A stretch of DNA of 41,736 nucleotides from IMG/VR virus record IMGVR_UViG_3300005086_000029, positions 1 through 41,736 of that record; one strand, 5' to 3'. Positions 1 through 9,647 of this stretch are shown here, one piece after another (the first letter of the stretch is position 1; each line of letters starts with the position of its first letter). Position numbers and translations under genes: made by a program. The DNA comes from a virus. A model generated the notes under the pieces. The model had not been told where the DNA came from, searched no databases, and worked only from the letters and a program-made list of their open reading frames with translations.

Positions 1-3000
1 ATAGAAGTGTCATTAAATAAAATAAGAACTGCTAGTACTAAGTTTGCAGTACAAGGGTTTATACATGAAGTAACACATAGTATTAGTGTAAATGCTTATC
101 TTAATCCTCAAACTATTGAACAAAAAATGTTTAAAGAATTTATAGATGAAGCTTATAATTCATATATAGATAGAACAGATAATAAACAAGCTTATGGATT
201 TAATGATCCATTAGAATTTATAGCAGAAGCTTATAGTAACCCTAAATTTCAAAATCATCTTAAATCATTAGATAACGCTGAAACAAAAGGTTTTTGGAAT
301 AAGTTTATAAATGCTATAAGAAGAATATTTGGGTTGTCTAAAACTTCTAAATTTGATTCTTTAATAAAAGAGATAGTAAATATATCAACTACTGAACAGT
401 TTGCAGGAGAAAATAGCTCTATATTTGAAATAAAGAATCCTTTACATAATGAAACAGATGCTTATACAGATTTAACTACTATAGAAGGTAAATTAGATAA
501 TACTATTTCTAAAATAGAGCAGAACCTTACAGAAAATATTAGAAATCTTACTATACAAAGAGATATAAATGTTAATATAAAAAATAAAAAGAAAGAAGCT
601 CAATTTAATGAGTATATTAAAAACTTAGAAGAATTATTAGAAAATGTAAGAATATATAGAGAATCTAATAAAGTAGAAGCATTAGTTATATTTTCTAATA
701 GAATGAAAGGTAGTCTTGAATATATTAAAAAATTTATTACAGATATTGATATTAAAGATGAAGAGACTGCTTTAAACATATTTAGAGTTTATAATAATTA
801 TTTAACTACATTTTCAGTTGTTAAACAAATGAATCAAGTAGTTGCAGAACTTAAACAGGATAATACTAGTAAAGAATTAATTACTGATAAAGAATTAGAT
901 GATTTACAACTTATGATTACATCATCTATTGGTAATTTCTCTAATTTAAAAGATCAAATGTATGCTATTCTTAAAAAAGGAATGATATTTAAACTTAATG
1001 ATTTTAAATATTTTCCTAATATAATTACAGATTATAGATTAGAATTAGAAAAAGAACATAGAAACTCTAAAATAATTGAAGATAAAGATTCTTGGATTCA
1101 AAGAAAAATACATGAAAATAAACCAGAACTTCAAAAGAAGTTAGATTTAGAAGTTAAAAAATTAGTTGAAGGTGTAAGTTTTGATATATATGCAGTAGAT
1201 GTGTATATACAGACATCTTTAAATGTTAGTTCTCCATTAATTCAAATTCTAAATGTTATGTTAACTCAATTGCAACATGATAAAAATACTATTGAAAGAA
1301 TTATGTATATGGAACTTCAGGATTTATATAGTAAATTAGCTAAGGAAAAAGGTACTAGTAATGTTAAGAAGCTATTTGAAAATATTATAGATATTGATCC
1401 TAAAACAGGTATGCCATTATTAAAAGGTGATTATAAATCAGAATTTTATTTCAATGTTGTTTTAAAGTTGGAAGAAATGAGAAAAACTTATAGAACAGAA
1501 CATGATGAAAAAATGCAAGAATTAGTTCAAATTAAAGATATTAACTCTCAAGCTTATTTTAATAAGAAAAAAGAAATAAAAAAACATAAAAAAGAACATC
1601 AAGAAGCTATAGATAAAATATTAAGAGATAATACTAATATAGATGAAAATAATCATAGAACTCCTAAAGATAAATGGTTAAATGATATTAGCAATCTTAC
1701 ACCTATTGAAAAAGAAGTATTAGATACATTTAAAAAAATAACTGAATATACTAAAAAAGAAACTTTTGCAAAGGGTACAAATTCTTTACTAAAATATCAA
1801 TTTGGTACTATATTTTATGAATTACCTAAGATAACTAAAACTGATACTGAAAGATTATTAACAGCAGATACTAAAGGTATAATTAAAGATAAAAAAGAAT
1901 ATTTTACTAGCATTAGACCTGATGATATAGGTTATAATATTATTGAAACAGATATTGATAACAAAAGAATTAATAGATTAAAAATTTATTATAGAGATAA
2001 TTCTGGTAATTTTGATTACACAAATCAATCTTATGATTTATTTAATGTTTATAGATTAGAACATGAAAATGGTACTATATTTAAAGTAAGAAGAGAAGCT
2101 GAAATGGAAATTAATGCAATGTTAGAAATTGCTAAAAATAAAGAATATTATAAAAAAGAAGGTACTACCAAGCAAATGAAACAAAGTAGTAAAAAACTTA
2201 ATACTATAGATGGCTCAACTTCTCAAACTCTTAAAATGGTAGAGAATATGATTGAAGCTAAGTTATATGACATGATGAATAAAAATAATGTTAAACTTGG
2301 CACAGTAGATGTTAATAAAGCTGTTAAATTTATAAATAGTTCTTCTGCATTTTTAGATTTATCTTTAAACGTAGCTTCTGGAGCTGCTAACGTTATAAAT
2401 GCTAATGCTCAAATGTTTATAGAGGGATTAATAAAAGGTAGGTTTTTAGATAAAGAAGGAATAGCTAAAGCTAATGCTATATACACTAAAGATATGATGA
2501 ATATATTTAGTGATGTAACTAGACCTGTTAATATATCTTTTGTTAATCAATTACATGAAATGTTTGATACGCAAGGTACTCTTAGATTGGCTAATACTAA
2601 TTTTATACAAACAGATTTATTAAAAAAAGGTATGAATATAGAATCATTACAGGTTTTACATCAATCTGGAGAACATTGGATGCAATCTGTAATAGCTATG
2701 GCTGTATTAGATAAAATTAAAGTATTTAATGCAGATAATAAACTTATAAATAAAGAAGGTAAAGTAGTTAATACTAGAAAAGAAGCTGCATCTATATTAG
2801 ATATGCTTAAAAAAGATGAAGATACTGGTATATTAGAATTAGATAAAAGAGTAGTATACACTACACATTCTAGAATGTCTGAAATGGATAATGGAGGATT
2901 TACACAATTATCCAGTCTAGTTAGAAAAAAATTATATGATTTAGTAGGTAACTATACTGAAACAGATCAACCAGAAATAATGAGACATTGGTATGGTAAA

Positions 3001-3657
3001 TTAGCAATGTTATATAGACGTTATTTAATTCCTATGGGTACTGCTAGATTAAGAGGTTTAGAATATTCATATAAAAAGAAAGAAAATTTATCAGAAGATG
3101 AAAAAAGATATAGTTATGCTTTACAAGAATATGAAGAAGGTGCATATGTAAGTTTAATTAGATATATTTCTACAGCTATACAAAATAAACAATATTATAT
3201 ATTATCTAAATCTAATTGGAATGATTTATCTGATTATGAACGATATAATATAAGAAAAAGTGTTATTGAATTAGTTATGACATCTGTAATGTTACCTTTA
3301 GCTGTAGCATTAGTATCAGGTATGGCTGATGGAGAAGATGATGAATTTTTATATTTCTTAGCTTATCAATTAAGAAGATTAGATACAGAGTTATCACAAT
3401 ATAGAAGTGTATCTGAATCATTTAAAATGATGAGATCTCCTATACCTTCAGCTCGTTTAATTCAAAATTCTTTAGGTATATTTGAAAGTGTATTTTCACC
3501 TTGGACTTGGGATGATGAATATAAAGCTGGTGAACATAAAGGTAAAAATAAAAACTTTATGAGAATTAAAAAGACTATACCTGTAGTTAAAGAATTTCAA
3601 AAAACTTATGAAGGTTTATTTAATTATCAAAATTCCACTTGGGGAACAGGCTTATAG
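1..3657 (+). CDS. Giant virion-type protein with zincin metalloprotease motif (5' partial)
   Basis: The frame is open to the left edge of the window, so the N-terminus is missing; about 1218 residues remain. Near the visible start (about residues 20-24 counting from the GTG at 7) there is HEVTH, the HExxH zinc site of zincins, and about 50 residues later the helix EFIAEAYSNP could give the third, Glu ligand. The middle is lysine/glutamate-rich and probably coiled coil. A small/hydrophobic stretch around residue 800 (LNVASGAANVINANAQ) and a membrane-like segment near the end (ELVMTSVMLPLAVALVSG) follow. Very long virion proteins with zincin-like domains are known at the end of the structural block of crAss-like phages. 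A role in genome ejection or head maturation is inference. It is the only gene on this strand here, ends in TAG and is followed by a terminator. Confidence 0.7.
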   Translation: MEVSLNKIRTASTKFAVQGFIHEVTHSISVNAYLNPQTIEQKMFKEFIDEAYNSYIDRTDNKQAYGFNDPLEFIAEAYSNPKFQNHLKSLDNAETKGFWNKFINAIRRIFGLSKTSKFDSLIKEIVNISTTEQFAGENSSIFEIKNPLHNETDAYTDLTTIEGKLDNTISKIEQNLTENIRNLTIQRDINVNIKNKKKEAQFNEYIKNLEELLENVRIYRESNKVEALVIFSNRMKGSLEYIKKFITDIDIKDEETALNIFRVYNNYLTTFSVVKQMNQVVAELKQDNTSKELITDKELDDLQLMITSSIGNFSNLKDQMYAILKKGMIFKLNDFKYFPNIITDYRLELEKEHRNSKIIEDKDSWIQRKIHENKPELQKKLDLEVKKLVEGVSFDIYAVDVYIQTSLNVSSPLIQILNVMLTQLQHDKNTIERIMYMELQDLYSKLAKEKGTSNVKKLFENIIDIDPKTGMPLLKGDYKSEFYFNVVLKLEEMRKTYRTEHDEKMQELVQIKDINSQAYFNKKKEIKKHKKEHQEAIDKILRDNTNIDENNHRTPKDKWLNDISNLTPIEKEVLDTFKKITEYTKKETFAKGTNSLLKYQFGTIFYELPKITKTDTERLLTADTKGIIKDKKEYFTSIRPDDIGYNIIETDIDNKRINRLKIYYRDNSGNFDYTNQSYDLFNVYRLEHENGTIFKVRREAEMEINAMLEIAKNKEYYKKEGTTKQMKQSSKKLNTIDGSTSQTLKMVENMIEAKLYDMMNKNNVKLGTVDVNKAVKFINSSSAFLDLSLNVASGAANVINANAQMFIEGLIKGRFLDKEGIAKANAIYTKDMMNIFSDVTRPVNISFVNQLHEMFDTQGTLRLANTNFIQTDLLKKGMNIESLQVLHQSGEHWMQSVIAMAVLDKIKVFNADNKLINKEGKVVNTRKEAASILDMLKKDEDTGILELDKRVVYTTHSRMSEMDNGGFTQLSSLVRKKLYDLVGNYTETDQPEIMRHWYGKLAMLYRRYLIPMGTARLRGLEYSYKKKENLSEDEKRYSYALQEYEEGAYVSLIRYISTAIQNKQYYILSKSNWNDLSDYERYNIRKSVIELVMTSVMLPLAVALVSGMADGEDDEFLYFLAYQLRRLDTELSQYRSVSESFKMMRSPIPSARLIQNSLGIFESVFSPWTWDDEYKAGEHKGKNKNFMRIKKTIPVVKEFQKTYEGLFNYQNSTWGTGL

Positions 3658-3680
3658 AGGGGTCTAAAAAAAATTACTTT

Positions 3681-3719
3681 AAAAAGGGGATATTACTTAA
3701 TTGTTTTATCCCTTTTTTT
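3681..3719 (+). terminator. Rho-independent terminator after the giant virion gene
   Basis: The arms AAAAAGGGGATA and TATCCCTTTTTT pair with one bulged G around a 14-nt loop and end in a T-run. It lies 24 nt after the TAG stop of the + strand gene. Confidence 0.7.
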
Positions 3720-3727
3720 ATTATATA

Positions 3728-3757
3728 ATATAAGAGGGAATGGGTACCCTCTTATAT
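3728..3757. terminator. Perfect 11-bp hairpin between convergent blocks
   Basis: ATATAAGAGGG and its exact complement flank the 8-nt loop AATGGGTA. It lies between the + strand gene and the last minus-strand gene, where a bidirectional terminator is expected. The flanking T-runs are weak, so it may instead only protect mRNA 3' ends. Confidence 0.55.
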
Positions 3758-3769
3758 ATTGGTTGCGAT

Positions 3770-4669
3770 TTATAAATCTATTTCCCCATTTTGGTATGCA
3801 GTTTTATATTTATTATAAAAATCTTCTTTAGAATTTCCTATTATATCATAATAATTATCTTTTATGAAATGTTTATAATATACTTCATCTATATTATTAT
3901 ATGAATCCATTAATGCCTTTTTGAAATAATTAATTGGTGGCATAAATATATATTTAAATTCTTTAAATTCAGGATGAATATAATTAATAATAGAATCACA
4001 ATAAGCTTTTTCTATTATACTATTTAATTTAACATTATAAGACATTCTATTCCATTCTCCACGTCTAAAAATATTATTTTCATCAAATATAGCTAATCTT
4101 TCATAATTAGGTTTATCATCTATTTTAATTATTTTAATTAAATCTATTAATTTTTTATCAGATATTGTATTATGGATTATGCTATCAGTAGGTTTAGTAT
4201 TAATAATTTTTTTAAATGTATCCATTAAAAAAGAAGCTTCAAATCTTAAATTTATAAGTTGATCGTTTAATCCTTTTTTATCATATTTGTTAAAATATTT
4301 ATTTTCTAAAAATAATAAATCTTGTATATTATTTTCCCACTCAAGAACATCATAATATCTAAATGAAGTTTTACATCTAAATATTTTATATAGTGTTATT
4401 GGAGAGGCTATTTTAAATTTAAAATTATTAGCAAATGATAAGTTTAATATATTTAATAAACTTTGTTCTTCTGTTGCATTATATAAATATACAGATATAT
4501 TATCTTTGTTTTTATATTTATTTATAAATTTAGAAATTCTATTTTTATTTTTTAAATTTAAAAAATTACAAATGTATGTTTCTTGTTCAGCAGTATATAT
4601 TATTTCAATAGATTTTATATCTTTATCTTTATTTATATTTTTTACAGCTACATCTCCTATTATTAACAT
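3770..4669 (-). CDS. Hypothetical protein, 299 aa
   Basis: Not recognised. It is the last gene of the minus-strand block. The protein is rich in Lys, Ile, Asn and Tyr, with no signal peptide, obvious membrane segment or clear catalytic motif. Its start overlaps the stop of the upstream 250-aa gene by 7 nt, so the two are probably translated together. Codon use matches the neighbours (strong A/T-ending bias), which supports a real gene. Confidence 0.75.
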   Translation of the reverse strand: MLIIGDVAVKNINKDKDIKSIEIIYTAEQETYICNFLNLKNKNRISKFINKYKNKDNISVYLYNATEEQSLLNILNLSFANNFKFKIASPITLYKIFRCKTSFRYYDVLEWENNIQDLLFLENKYFNKYDKKGLNDQLINLRFEASFLMDTFKKIINTKPTDSIIHNTISDKKLIDLIKIIKIDDKPNYERLAIFDENNIFRRGEWNRMSYNVKLNSIIEKAYCDSIINYIHPEFKEFKYIFMPPINYFKKALMDSYNNIDEVYYKHFIKDNYYDIIGNSKEDFYNKYKTAYQNGEIDL

Positions 4670-5415
4670 TGTGTTTTAGTTTTTAATTTATCTTTTTTAT
4701 CATTAATCCAGTTATTTATACCTCCATTATGAATAGTATTTGGAGATGTATTAGTATATTTATAATTATAAATAGATTTTATATCTTTTTTATTTAAATT
4801 TATAAAATATTTAATATTATTAAGTAAATAATTATCATCACTTATATAAGTTGTTTTAGTATTATTTATAATATCTTTAATATTTTTATTTAAATCTTTA
4901 GAATTTATATTAAAAAAACATCTTATAAATAAAGTGTATAAACTTATTAAAGGTCCATTTTTAATCCAATATTTAGGAATTCTTAAAATTAAAGTATCAT
5001 TATCTTTTGAAATCAAACAAGTTCTAGATTTAGATTTTATAGTATAATTTTCAAATTTATTTATAACTTCTATTAAATTTTGATAATTTGAAAATAATAA
5101 TTCATTACATTCTTCTAATTTTTTCCAACCCCCTTCCTTACTGTTATAATCTAAAACTCTTACGCCTAAATAAGCATAATTTTTATTATCAAATAAATTC
5201 ATGAGTTCATGTTTAAAACCATAAATTTTACCTAACTTCTTTTTAGTATTTTCTACATATACTAAATCATTAAAGTAATCTTTACAACAAGTAAATGGTG
5301 TTATAGCTTCATATTTATTTCTACCAATTTTATTAAGTATTGAAAATCCAAAACCAAAATTTCTTCCTTCACTAAGACTACTTCTTTTCTTATTACATTC
5401 TATTAATTTTATCAT
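4663..5415 (-). CDS. Hypothetical protein, 250 aa
   Basis: Not recognised. The N-terminal half has a compact mixed region (NFGFGFSILNKIGRNKYEAI, then a CC pair and LGVRVLDYNSKEGGW) that looks globular. The C-terminal third is Asn/Lys/Ile-rich and looks low-complexity. It is coupled to the 299-aa gene by a 7-nt overlap. A tRNA-like element and the RNR gene lie just upstream. Confidence 0.7.
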   Translation of the reverse strand: MIKLIECNKKRSSLSEGRNFGFGFSILNKIGRNKYEAITPFTCCKDYFNDLVYVENTKKKLGKIYGFKHELMNLFDNKNYAYLGVRVLDYNSKEGGWKKLEECNELLFSNYQNLIEVINKFENYTIKSKSRTCLISKDNDTLILRIPKYWIKNGPLISLYTLFIRCFFNINSKDLNKNIKDIINNTKTTYISDDNYLLNNIKYFINLNKKDIKSIYNYKYTNTSPNTIHNGGINNWINDKKDKLKTKTQC

Positions 5416-5437
5416 TTATTATTATTTTTTTAAATAG

Positions 5438-5486
5438 AGAGATGGGCAGGACTCGAACCTGCGTGACTCTCCGTTGTCTCCATCCC
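5438..5486 (-). tRNA. Truncated 49-nt tRNA-like element without D-arm
   Basis: Read on the minus strand, GGGATGG pairs with CCATCTC to give a 7-bp acceptor with one G-U, and GCAGG-TTCGAGT-CCTGC is a canonical T-arm. Only 17 nt lie between acceptor and T-arm, enough for one short hairpin (GAC/GTC around an 8-nt loop) but not for both D- and anticodon arms. No anticodon can be assigned. It lies between the RNR stop and the next gene, so it could be a tRNA remnant or an RNase P/Z-type processing signal in the mRNA. Confidence 0.5.
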
Positions 5487-5497
5487 TATATTATTAA

Positions 5498-7699
5498 TTA
5501 TCCACACTTAGAACTTCCACAAGAAAGACACTTATGACATCCTTCTTCAAATATAACATTAGTACTTCCACAGTCAATACAACTGACAGTAGATTTACTT
5601 CCTTCTGGTATATATTTTTTTAATACTCTAGCTAAACCTTTAGTGAAACCAAACATATCTCCAGGTGTTTTATTTAATTGTTCTACTATAAATTTAATAT
5701 CTGCACCATGTCTTAATGATGTTGATACTAATCTTGTAATAGCAGCTTGTTCATCAGTCATATCATCTGTTAATACTCTATGAGTACTATTAGAATCATT
5801 AACTTGTACAAAATCATATTCTCCTTTTTTTTGTTTAATTATAACACCTTCTCCTTTTATAATAGATGGGGTTATAAAAATTTCATAAGGTTTATTATCT
5901 AACAATCCAATTGTAACAGTGTAAGGTACATTTTTAATTTTAGTAACATGTGCTTCTCCAGGTAATACTTTAGGTCGTTTAGGAGCGTCTTTATATTCAA
6001 AAGAATCACTTGTTTCATTGCTATCTGAAACTAATACTCCACTTCTACTACCATCAACATATACTGTTTGACCTTTTAAACCTAGTTTCCACCCATTAAA
6101 GTAAATATCAGATACTTCTTTTTCAGTTACAGTAGAAGGTAAGTTAATTGTACTAGAAATAGCATTTGTGGTATATTTTTGTAATATAGCTTGAATTTCA
6201 TTTCTGCGTTGCCAATCAATATCATTAGCTGTACTACCATACCAAGGAGATTGTTCAAATGCATTTTGTAAATTTTCTTTACTTAGTTGATTAAACATAA
6301 TTTCATTATAATCCCATGTTTTATCCATCCATTCTTTAAATTTAGGATGTAATACAGGAAACTCTTGCCAACTATCACCAGACTCATCTACAAAATCAAC
6401 TCTGCTTTCTCCATCATTAGGGTTAATTTTCTTCCTACGCATATAGAATGGTTGAAATATTGGCTCACAACCAGAAGTTGTTTGTGTGAGAATACTAACA
6501 CTTCCCGTAGGAGCAATAGTAGAAAAAGAGATTAACCTTCTCCCATATCTACACATTCTTTCTACTTTTTCTGGAAATTCATTTAATAGCATTTGGTAAA
6601 ACTTATTTTTACCATAAGAAGCTTTACCATAATCATCTATTTCAAAACCAAATTCTAGCCCTGAATTACATTCGTCAAATGTTCCTCTAAGAATTGCTAA
6701 GTCAATATTACAGTCTAACTCAGCTTCCATTTTAGTAGACATTACTTTTTCAATAACTTCCAACCCTTTATCAGAATCGTATTTAAGATTTAATGCTGCT
6801 AACATATCTGCTAATGCAGTAATACCACAACCAGTTCTTCTACCTTTTTTAGCAGTATTTTGTATCTTTTTCCATAGATTTATTTCAACTTCTTTAATAT
6901 GATCTTCTTCTTCATCATTTTTAATTTTATCAATAATTCTATCAATGTATTCAATTTCTAAGTCAACTAAATCATCTGCTAATCTTTGTTGCTCATAAGA
7001 TATTTCATATAACTTTTTATAATCTATTTTAGCATTATCTGTAAATGGATTATCTACAAAACTAAATAGATTCATTGCCATTAATCTACAACTATCATAA
7101 GCTTGTAAAAATTGCTCTCCACAAGGATTTGAACTTATTGGTTTAAATTTATCATATACACCTGCTGGGTCATAATTAATTACATTATCCCAATACATAA
7201 GTCCAGGTTCAGCATAATTCCTTGCTGACTTTATAATTTCATCCCAATACTCTTTAGCTTTAATTTTCTTAAAATATCCTTTTTTATGGTCAAATTTTTC
7301 TTGATAAGTCATTTCTTCTAATACATTATACTGCATTTGTCTAATATATTTAGAATCTTCCATTATAAGAATGTCTTCATTTTTTACATCACAAGGAAAT
7401 CTAAGAATATAATCTTCATCATTTTCTACAGCCTTCATAAATTCATTATTAAGTTTTATAGAAATATTAGCTCCTGTCACAGAAGTACCATCTCTTTTAA
7501 TCTTAATAAAATCCATTACATCAGGATGATTAACATCAATAGAAAGCATTAAAGCTCCTCTTCTTCCATCTTGTGCAACTTCTCTAGTTGTATTACTAAA
7601 TCTATGCATAAATGAAGCCATTCCAGTAGAGCTCTTTGCAGAATTATTTACTTTTGTACCTTTGGGTCTAAGTAATGATAAATCATGTCCTACACCACC
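5498..7699 (-). CDS. nrdJ: Class II ribonucleotide reductase, exon 2 (main part)
   Basis: Adenosylcobalamin-dependent ribonucleotide reductase; it reduces ribonucleotides to deoxyribonucleotides for phage DNA synthesis. Visible features are the start GGVGHDLSLLRP at the exon border, the barrel motif SSNPCGEQ with the conserved Cys and Glu, and a C-terminal CIDCG...CHKCLSCG cysteine cluster typical of the NrdJ family. Spliced to exon 1 (8589-8996) it gives 869 aa in one continuous frame. An ATG at 7621 lies inside the exon and would give a truncated, inactive protein, so it is not the real start. The stop is 12 nt before a tRNA-like element. Confidence 0.9.
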   Translation of the reverse strand, partial: GGVGHDLSLLRPKGTKVNNSAKSSTGMASFMHRFSNTTREVAQDGRRGALMLSIDVNHPDVMDFIKIKRDGTSVTGANISIKLNNEFMKAVENDEDYILRFPCDVKNEDILIMEDSKYIRQMQYNVLEEMTYQEKFDHKKGYFKKIKAKEYWDEIIKSARNYAEPGLMYWDNVINYDPAGVYDKFKPISSNPCGEQFLQAYDSCRLMAMNLFSFVDNPFTDNAKIDYKKLYEISYEQQRLADDLVDLEIEYIDRIIDKIKNDEEEDHIKEVEINLWKKIQNTAKKGRRTGCGITALADMLAALNLKYDSDKGLEVIEKVMSTKMEAELDCNIDLAILRGTFDECNSGLEFGFEIDDYGKASYGKNKFYQMLLNEFPEKVERMCRYGRRLISFSTIAPTGSVSILTQTTSGCEPIFQPFYMRRKKINPNDGESRVDFVDESGDSWQEFPVLHPKFKEWMDKTWDYNEIMFNQLSKENLQNAFEQSPWYGSTANDIDWQRRNEIQAILQKYTTNAISSTINLPSTVTEKEVSDIYFNGWKLGLKGQTVYVDGSRSGVLVSDSNETSDSFEYKDAPKRPKVLPGEAHVTKIKNVPYTVTIGLLDNKPYEIFITPSIIKGEGVIIKQKKGEYDFVQVNDSNSTHRVLTDDMTDEQAAITRLVSTSLRHGADIKFIVEQLNKTPGDMFGFTKGLARVLKKYIPEGSKSTVSCIDCGSTNVIFEEGCHKCLSCGSSKCG

Positions 7700-7860
7700 C
7701 TATTTATGTTCCATTTAGGTCGTTAATCTAAATGCGTTCTCCGACTGAGAACTGCTTATAGTTTCCTATAAGATCAGACTATATCTTAACATTATTTATA
7801 TAATGTCATTTGCGCTTCCACCTACTTAGGTGTACTTCCTTACGGAATAGTCGTTGAACT

Positions 7861-8418
7861 TCACTCTTTAAATTTCCAAATAAAATTATTATAATATTCT
7901 TTTTTGTTATTACAGCACATAGAAATAGGTGATTTATTAAATCCTGTTTTTCTACACGCTTCATTTATAGATTTGAATTCATTAATTAAATTATTATTTT
8001 TATCATATTGTAAAACTGGTTTACAAGTAGATACATTTTGTAATTTTTTATTAATTTTTTCTTGTCTATTATTATAAAGATTATTATATTTTACAGTACA
8101 CCATTGTAAATTGGTATAATGATTATTAATTTTATTTTCATCTTTATGATTTATAACAGGATAATTATTAGGATTTTCTAAAAAAGTCTTTGCTACTAAT
8201 TGATGTATAAAAAAGTGCTTTCTTTCACCTTTATTATTCACTAATTGAGTATAATAATAACCATCTTTATTAATTTGTGGTATTAATACTTTTTCTTTTA
8301 ATAATCTTTTATCTGTACTACTTCTAGCTGAATTTACTTCTTTGGGTAATCTAATTACTTTTCCATATTCTGAAATTTTATATAAATTTTCAAAATCTTT
8401 AATTTCTTTATAAATCAT
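7861..8418 (-). CDS. Intron-encoded HNH homing endonuclease with NUMOD4/NUMOD1 domains
   Basis: About 185 aa. Domains in order: NUMOD4-like (IYKEIKDFENLYKISEYGKV), HNH core (HQLVAKTF, then VINHKDENKINNHYTNLQWC) and C-terminal NUMOD1-like helix-turn-helix (VLQYDKNNNLINEF, SINEACRKTG). It is expected to cut the intronless nrdJ allele and drive intron homing. The frame is open to an ATG at 8496, but the extra 26 residues are unlike the family, so the ATG at 8418 is preferred; it starts the NUMOD4 domain directly and has its own promoter upstream. Confidence 0.88.
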   Translation of the reverse strand: MIYKEIKDFENLYKISEYGKVIRLPKEVNSARSSTDKRLLKEKVLIPQINKDGYYYTQLVNNKGERKHFFIHQLVAKTFLENPNNYPVINHKDENKINNHYTNLQWCTVKYNNLYNNRQEKINKKLQNVSTCKPVLQYDKNNNLINEFKSINEACRKTGFNKSPISMCCNNKKEYYNNFIWKFKE

Positions 8419-8454
8419 ATTTTTACGAGTTTTAGCTGCTGATTGTCTATTATT

Positions 8455-8486
8455 ACAATATACGAAATATAATTGTAATATCCAAA
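8455..8486 (-). promoter_or_regulatory. Bacteroidota-type promoter for the nrdJ intron HNH gene
   Basis: TTTG (start of TTTGGATA) is followed after exactly 20 nt by TATATTGT, close to the Bacteroidota -7 element TAnnTTTG. It lies about 40 nt before the preferred ATG at 8418. The same arrangement and spacing precede the other two homing-nuclease genes. Confidence 0.55.
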
Positions 8487-8588
8487 TATTTTTCAAACTT
8501 TCACACTTATCTTTTCAGATTATGTTGTAGTATATTTGGCTTTAAGAGTTTCCAGCAATTCACAAATTTAAGACGCAGTGGGTTATTT

Positions 8589-8996
8589 ACGTCTCTTCAT
8601 TAACTGAGCTTGTTCTTGGTCAGCAAGCATTATGCCTCCATAAGAATCTTTAGCTGAATCTATTACAAAGCAATTACTTAAAGATACTGGATTGCCTCTA
8701 CCAAGCCCATACATAATAGAACCTTGGGGAACTATATATTTAAAATCTTTAAATAGATTATAAATTCTATTTTCTGTTAATTCAACTCTATTTTGTCCAT
8801 AATCAGATAAAATTTTTTTTCTATCAGGATTTAATAATTCTCCTGAAATATAATTACTTTCTATTCTAGCAAATTGCTTTGCTAATCTTTTATGCATATC
8901 ATCAGGTGTTTCTTCACCTTCTAATTTATATTTACCCTGCCATACACTAGCAGCTAACTCATCATTATTAAAATAATTTAATAACTCTTTCTTCAT
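8589..8996 (-). CDS. nrdJ: Class II ribonucleotide reductase, exon 1 (N-terminus)
   Basis: 136 codons. It starts MKKELLNYF and contains the N-terminal RNR signatures ELAASVWQGKY, TPDDMHKR and VPQGSIMYGLGRGNPVSLSN, then QEQAQLMKRR at the splice site. Unspliced, the frame runs only one codon into the intron before TAA. The exon end is fixed by the U-G pair of intron P1 and by the restored RNR sequence. Confidence 0.9.
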
Positions 8997-9064
8997 AATC
9001 TTTAATTTTATTTTAATCTAAGTTTATATTTTATCAAACCGTTTTATCAGTTTGCTTAAAGAAT

Positions 9065-9643
9065 TTAGTTCTTTTTTATCATATTATTTCCATTTTTATA
9101 TTTTGATAATTCAAAAGTTTCATTTTCAATATTAATAATACTTTTTAATTCATCATCATCTGAAAGTTTAACTTTTAAATCTTCTTCTAGTTTCTTTTTT
9201 AATAATTTATCTTTAAACAGTATTTGTTTAGTTTTTAAAAGGAATGGTACTACATTTAAATTTCCTTCATATATGTGTGAAAAGAATGATAATATCATTT
9301 CTTTTGCATCTGTACCAAATGAAGAATACTTACCGTTTATTAAACAATTATATTCATGTAAATATTCTTCTGGCATTTTAAATATATATAAAACTTTATC
9401 ATCTTCTAAATCTATTAATTCAACAAATAACTCATTTTTAATAAGTTGATGTTCATAATTAGTAAATTCTGGATTTTTAAATGAAAAATCATGTAATATG
9501 TATAAACAATTTTTATGTAAATTCATATCATCAAACATATATGTATTTTTTAAATATTTAAAATACTCCCTTTTAATACCAATAATTTCTGATAGTAATG
9601 GTAGTAAAAATGTCTTAGATGTGTTAAATCTAGGTTTACTCAT
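9065..9643 (-). CDS. Hypothetical protein, 192 aa
   Basis: Function not recognised. It begins MSKPRFNTSKTFLLPLL and has a mostly helical, charged C-terminus (KDKLLKKKLEEDLKVKLSD). No signal peptide or membrane segment. It lies 4 nt downstream of the PD-(D/E)XK nuclease gene and 68 nt upstream of nrdJ, so it belongs to the replication and nucleotide block. Confidence 0.75.
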   Translation of the reverse strand: MSKPRFNTSKTFLLPLLSEIIGIKREYFKYLKNTYMFDDMNLHKNCLYILHDFSFKNPEFTNYEHQLIKNELFVELIDLEDDKVLYIFKMPEEYLHEYNCLINGKYSSFGTDAKEMILSFFSHIYEGNLNVVPFLLKTKQILFKDKLLKKKLEEDLKVKLSDDDELKSIINIENETFELSKYKNGNNMIKKN

Positions 9644-9647
9644 TACT

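Larger units (their letters stand above)
7700..8588 (-). ncRNA. Group I intron in nrdJ (889 nt)
   Basis: Exon 1 ends AGACGT, which pairs with the internal guide GCGTCT including the diagnostic U-G at the splice site. The intron ends in G before GGTGGT. Core pieces on the minus strand are AATTGCTGGAAACTC near the 5' end (P4-P5 type), CAACGACTATTCC and AAGATATAGTCTG (the two P7 strands). Splicing restores the RNR reading MKRR-GGVGHD. It carries an HNH endonuclease ORF. Confidence 0.9.

Noticed and set aside
3655-3657. Possible TAG recoding to Gln, known in some crAss-like phages
   Set aside because: TAG ends the giant virion gene right before a terminator and also ends the partial gene at 41590, and no CTA-anticodon tRNA is seen.
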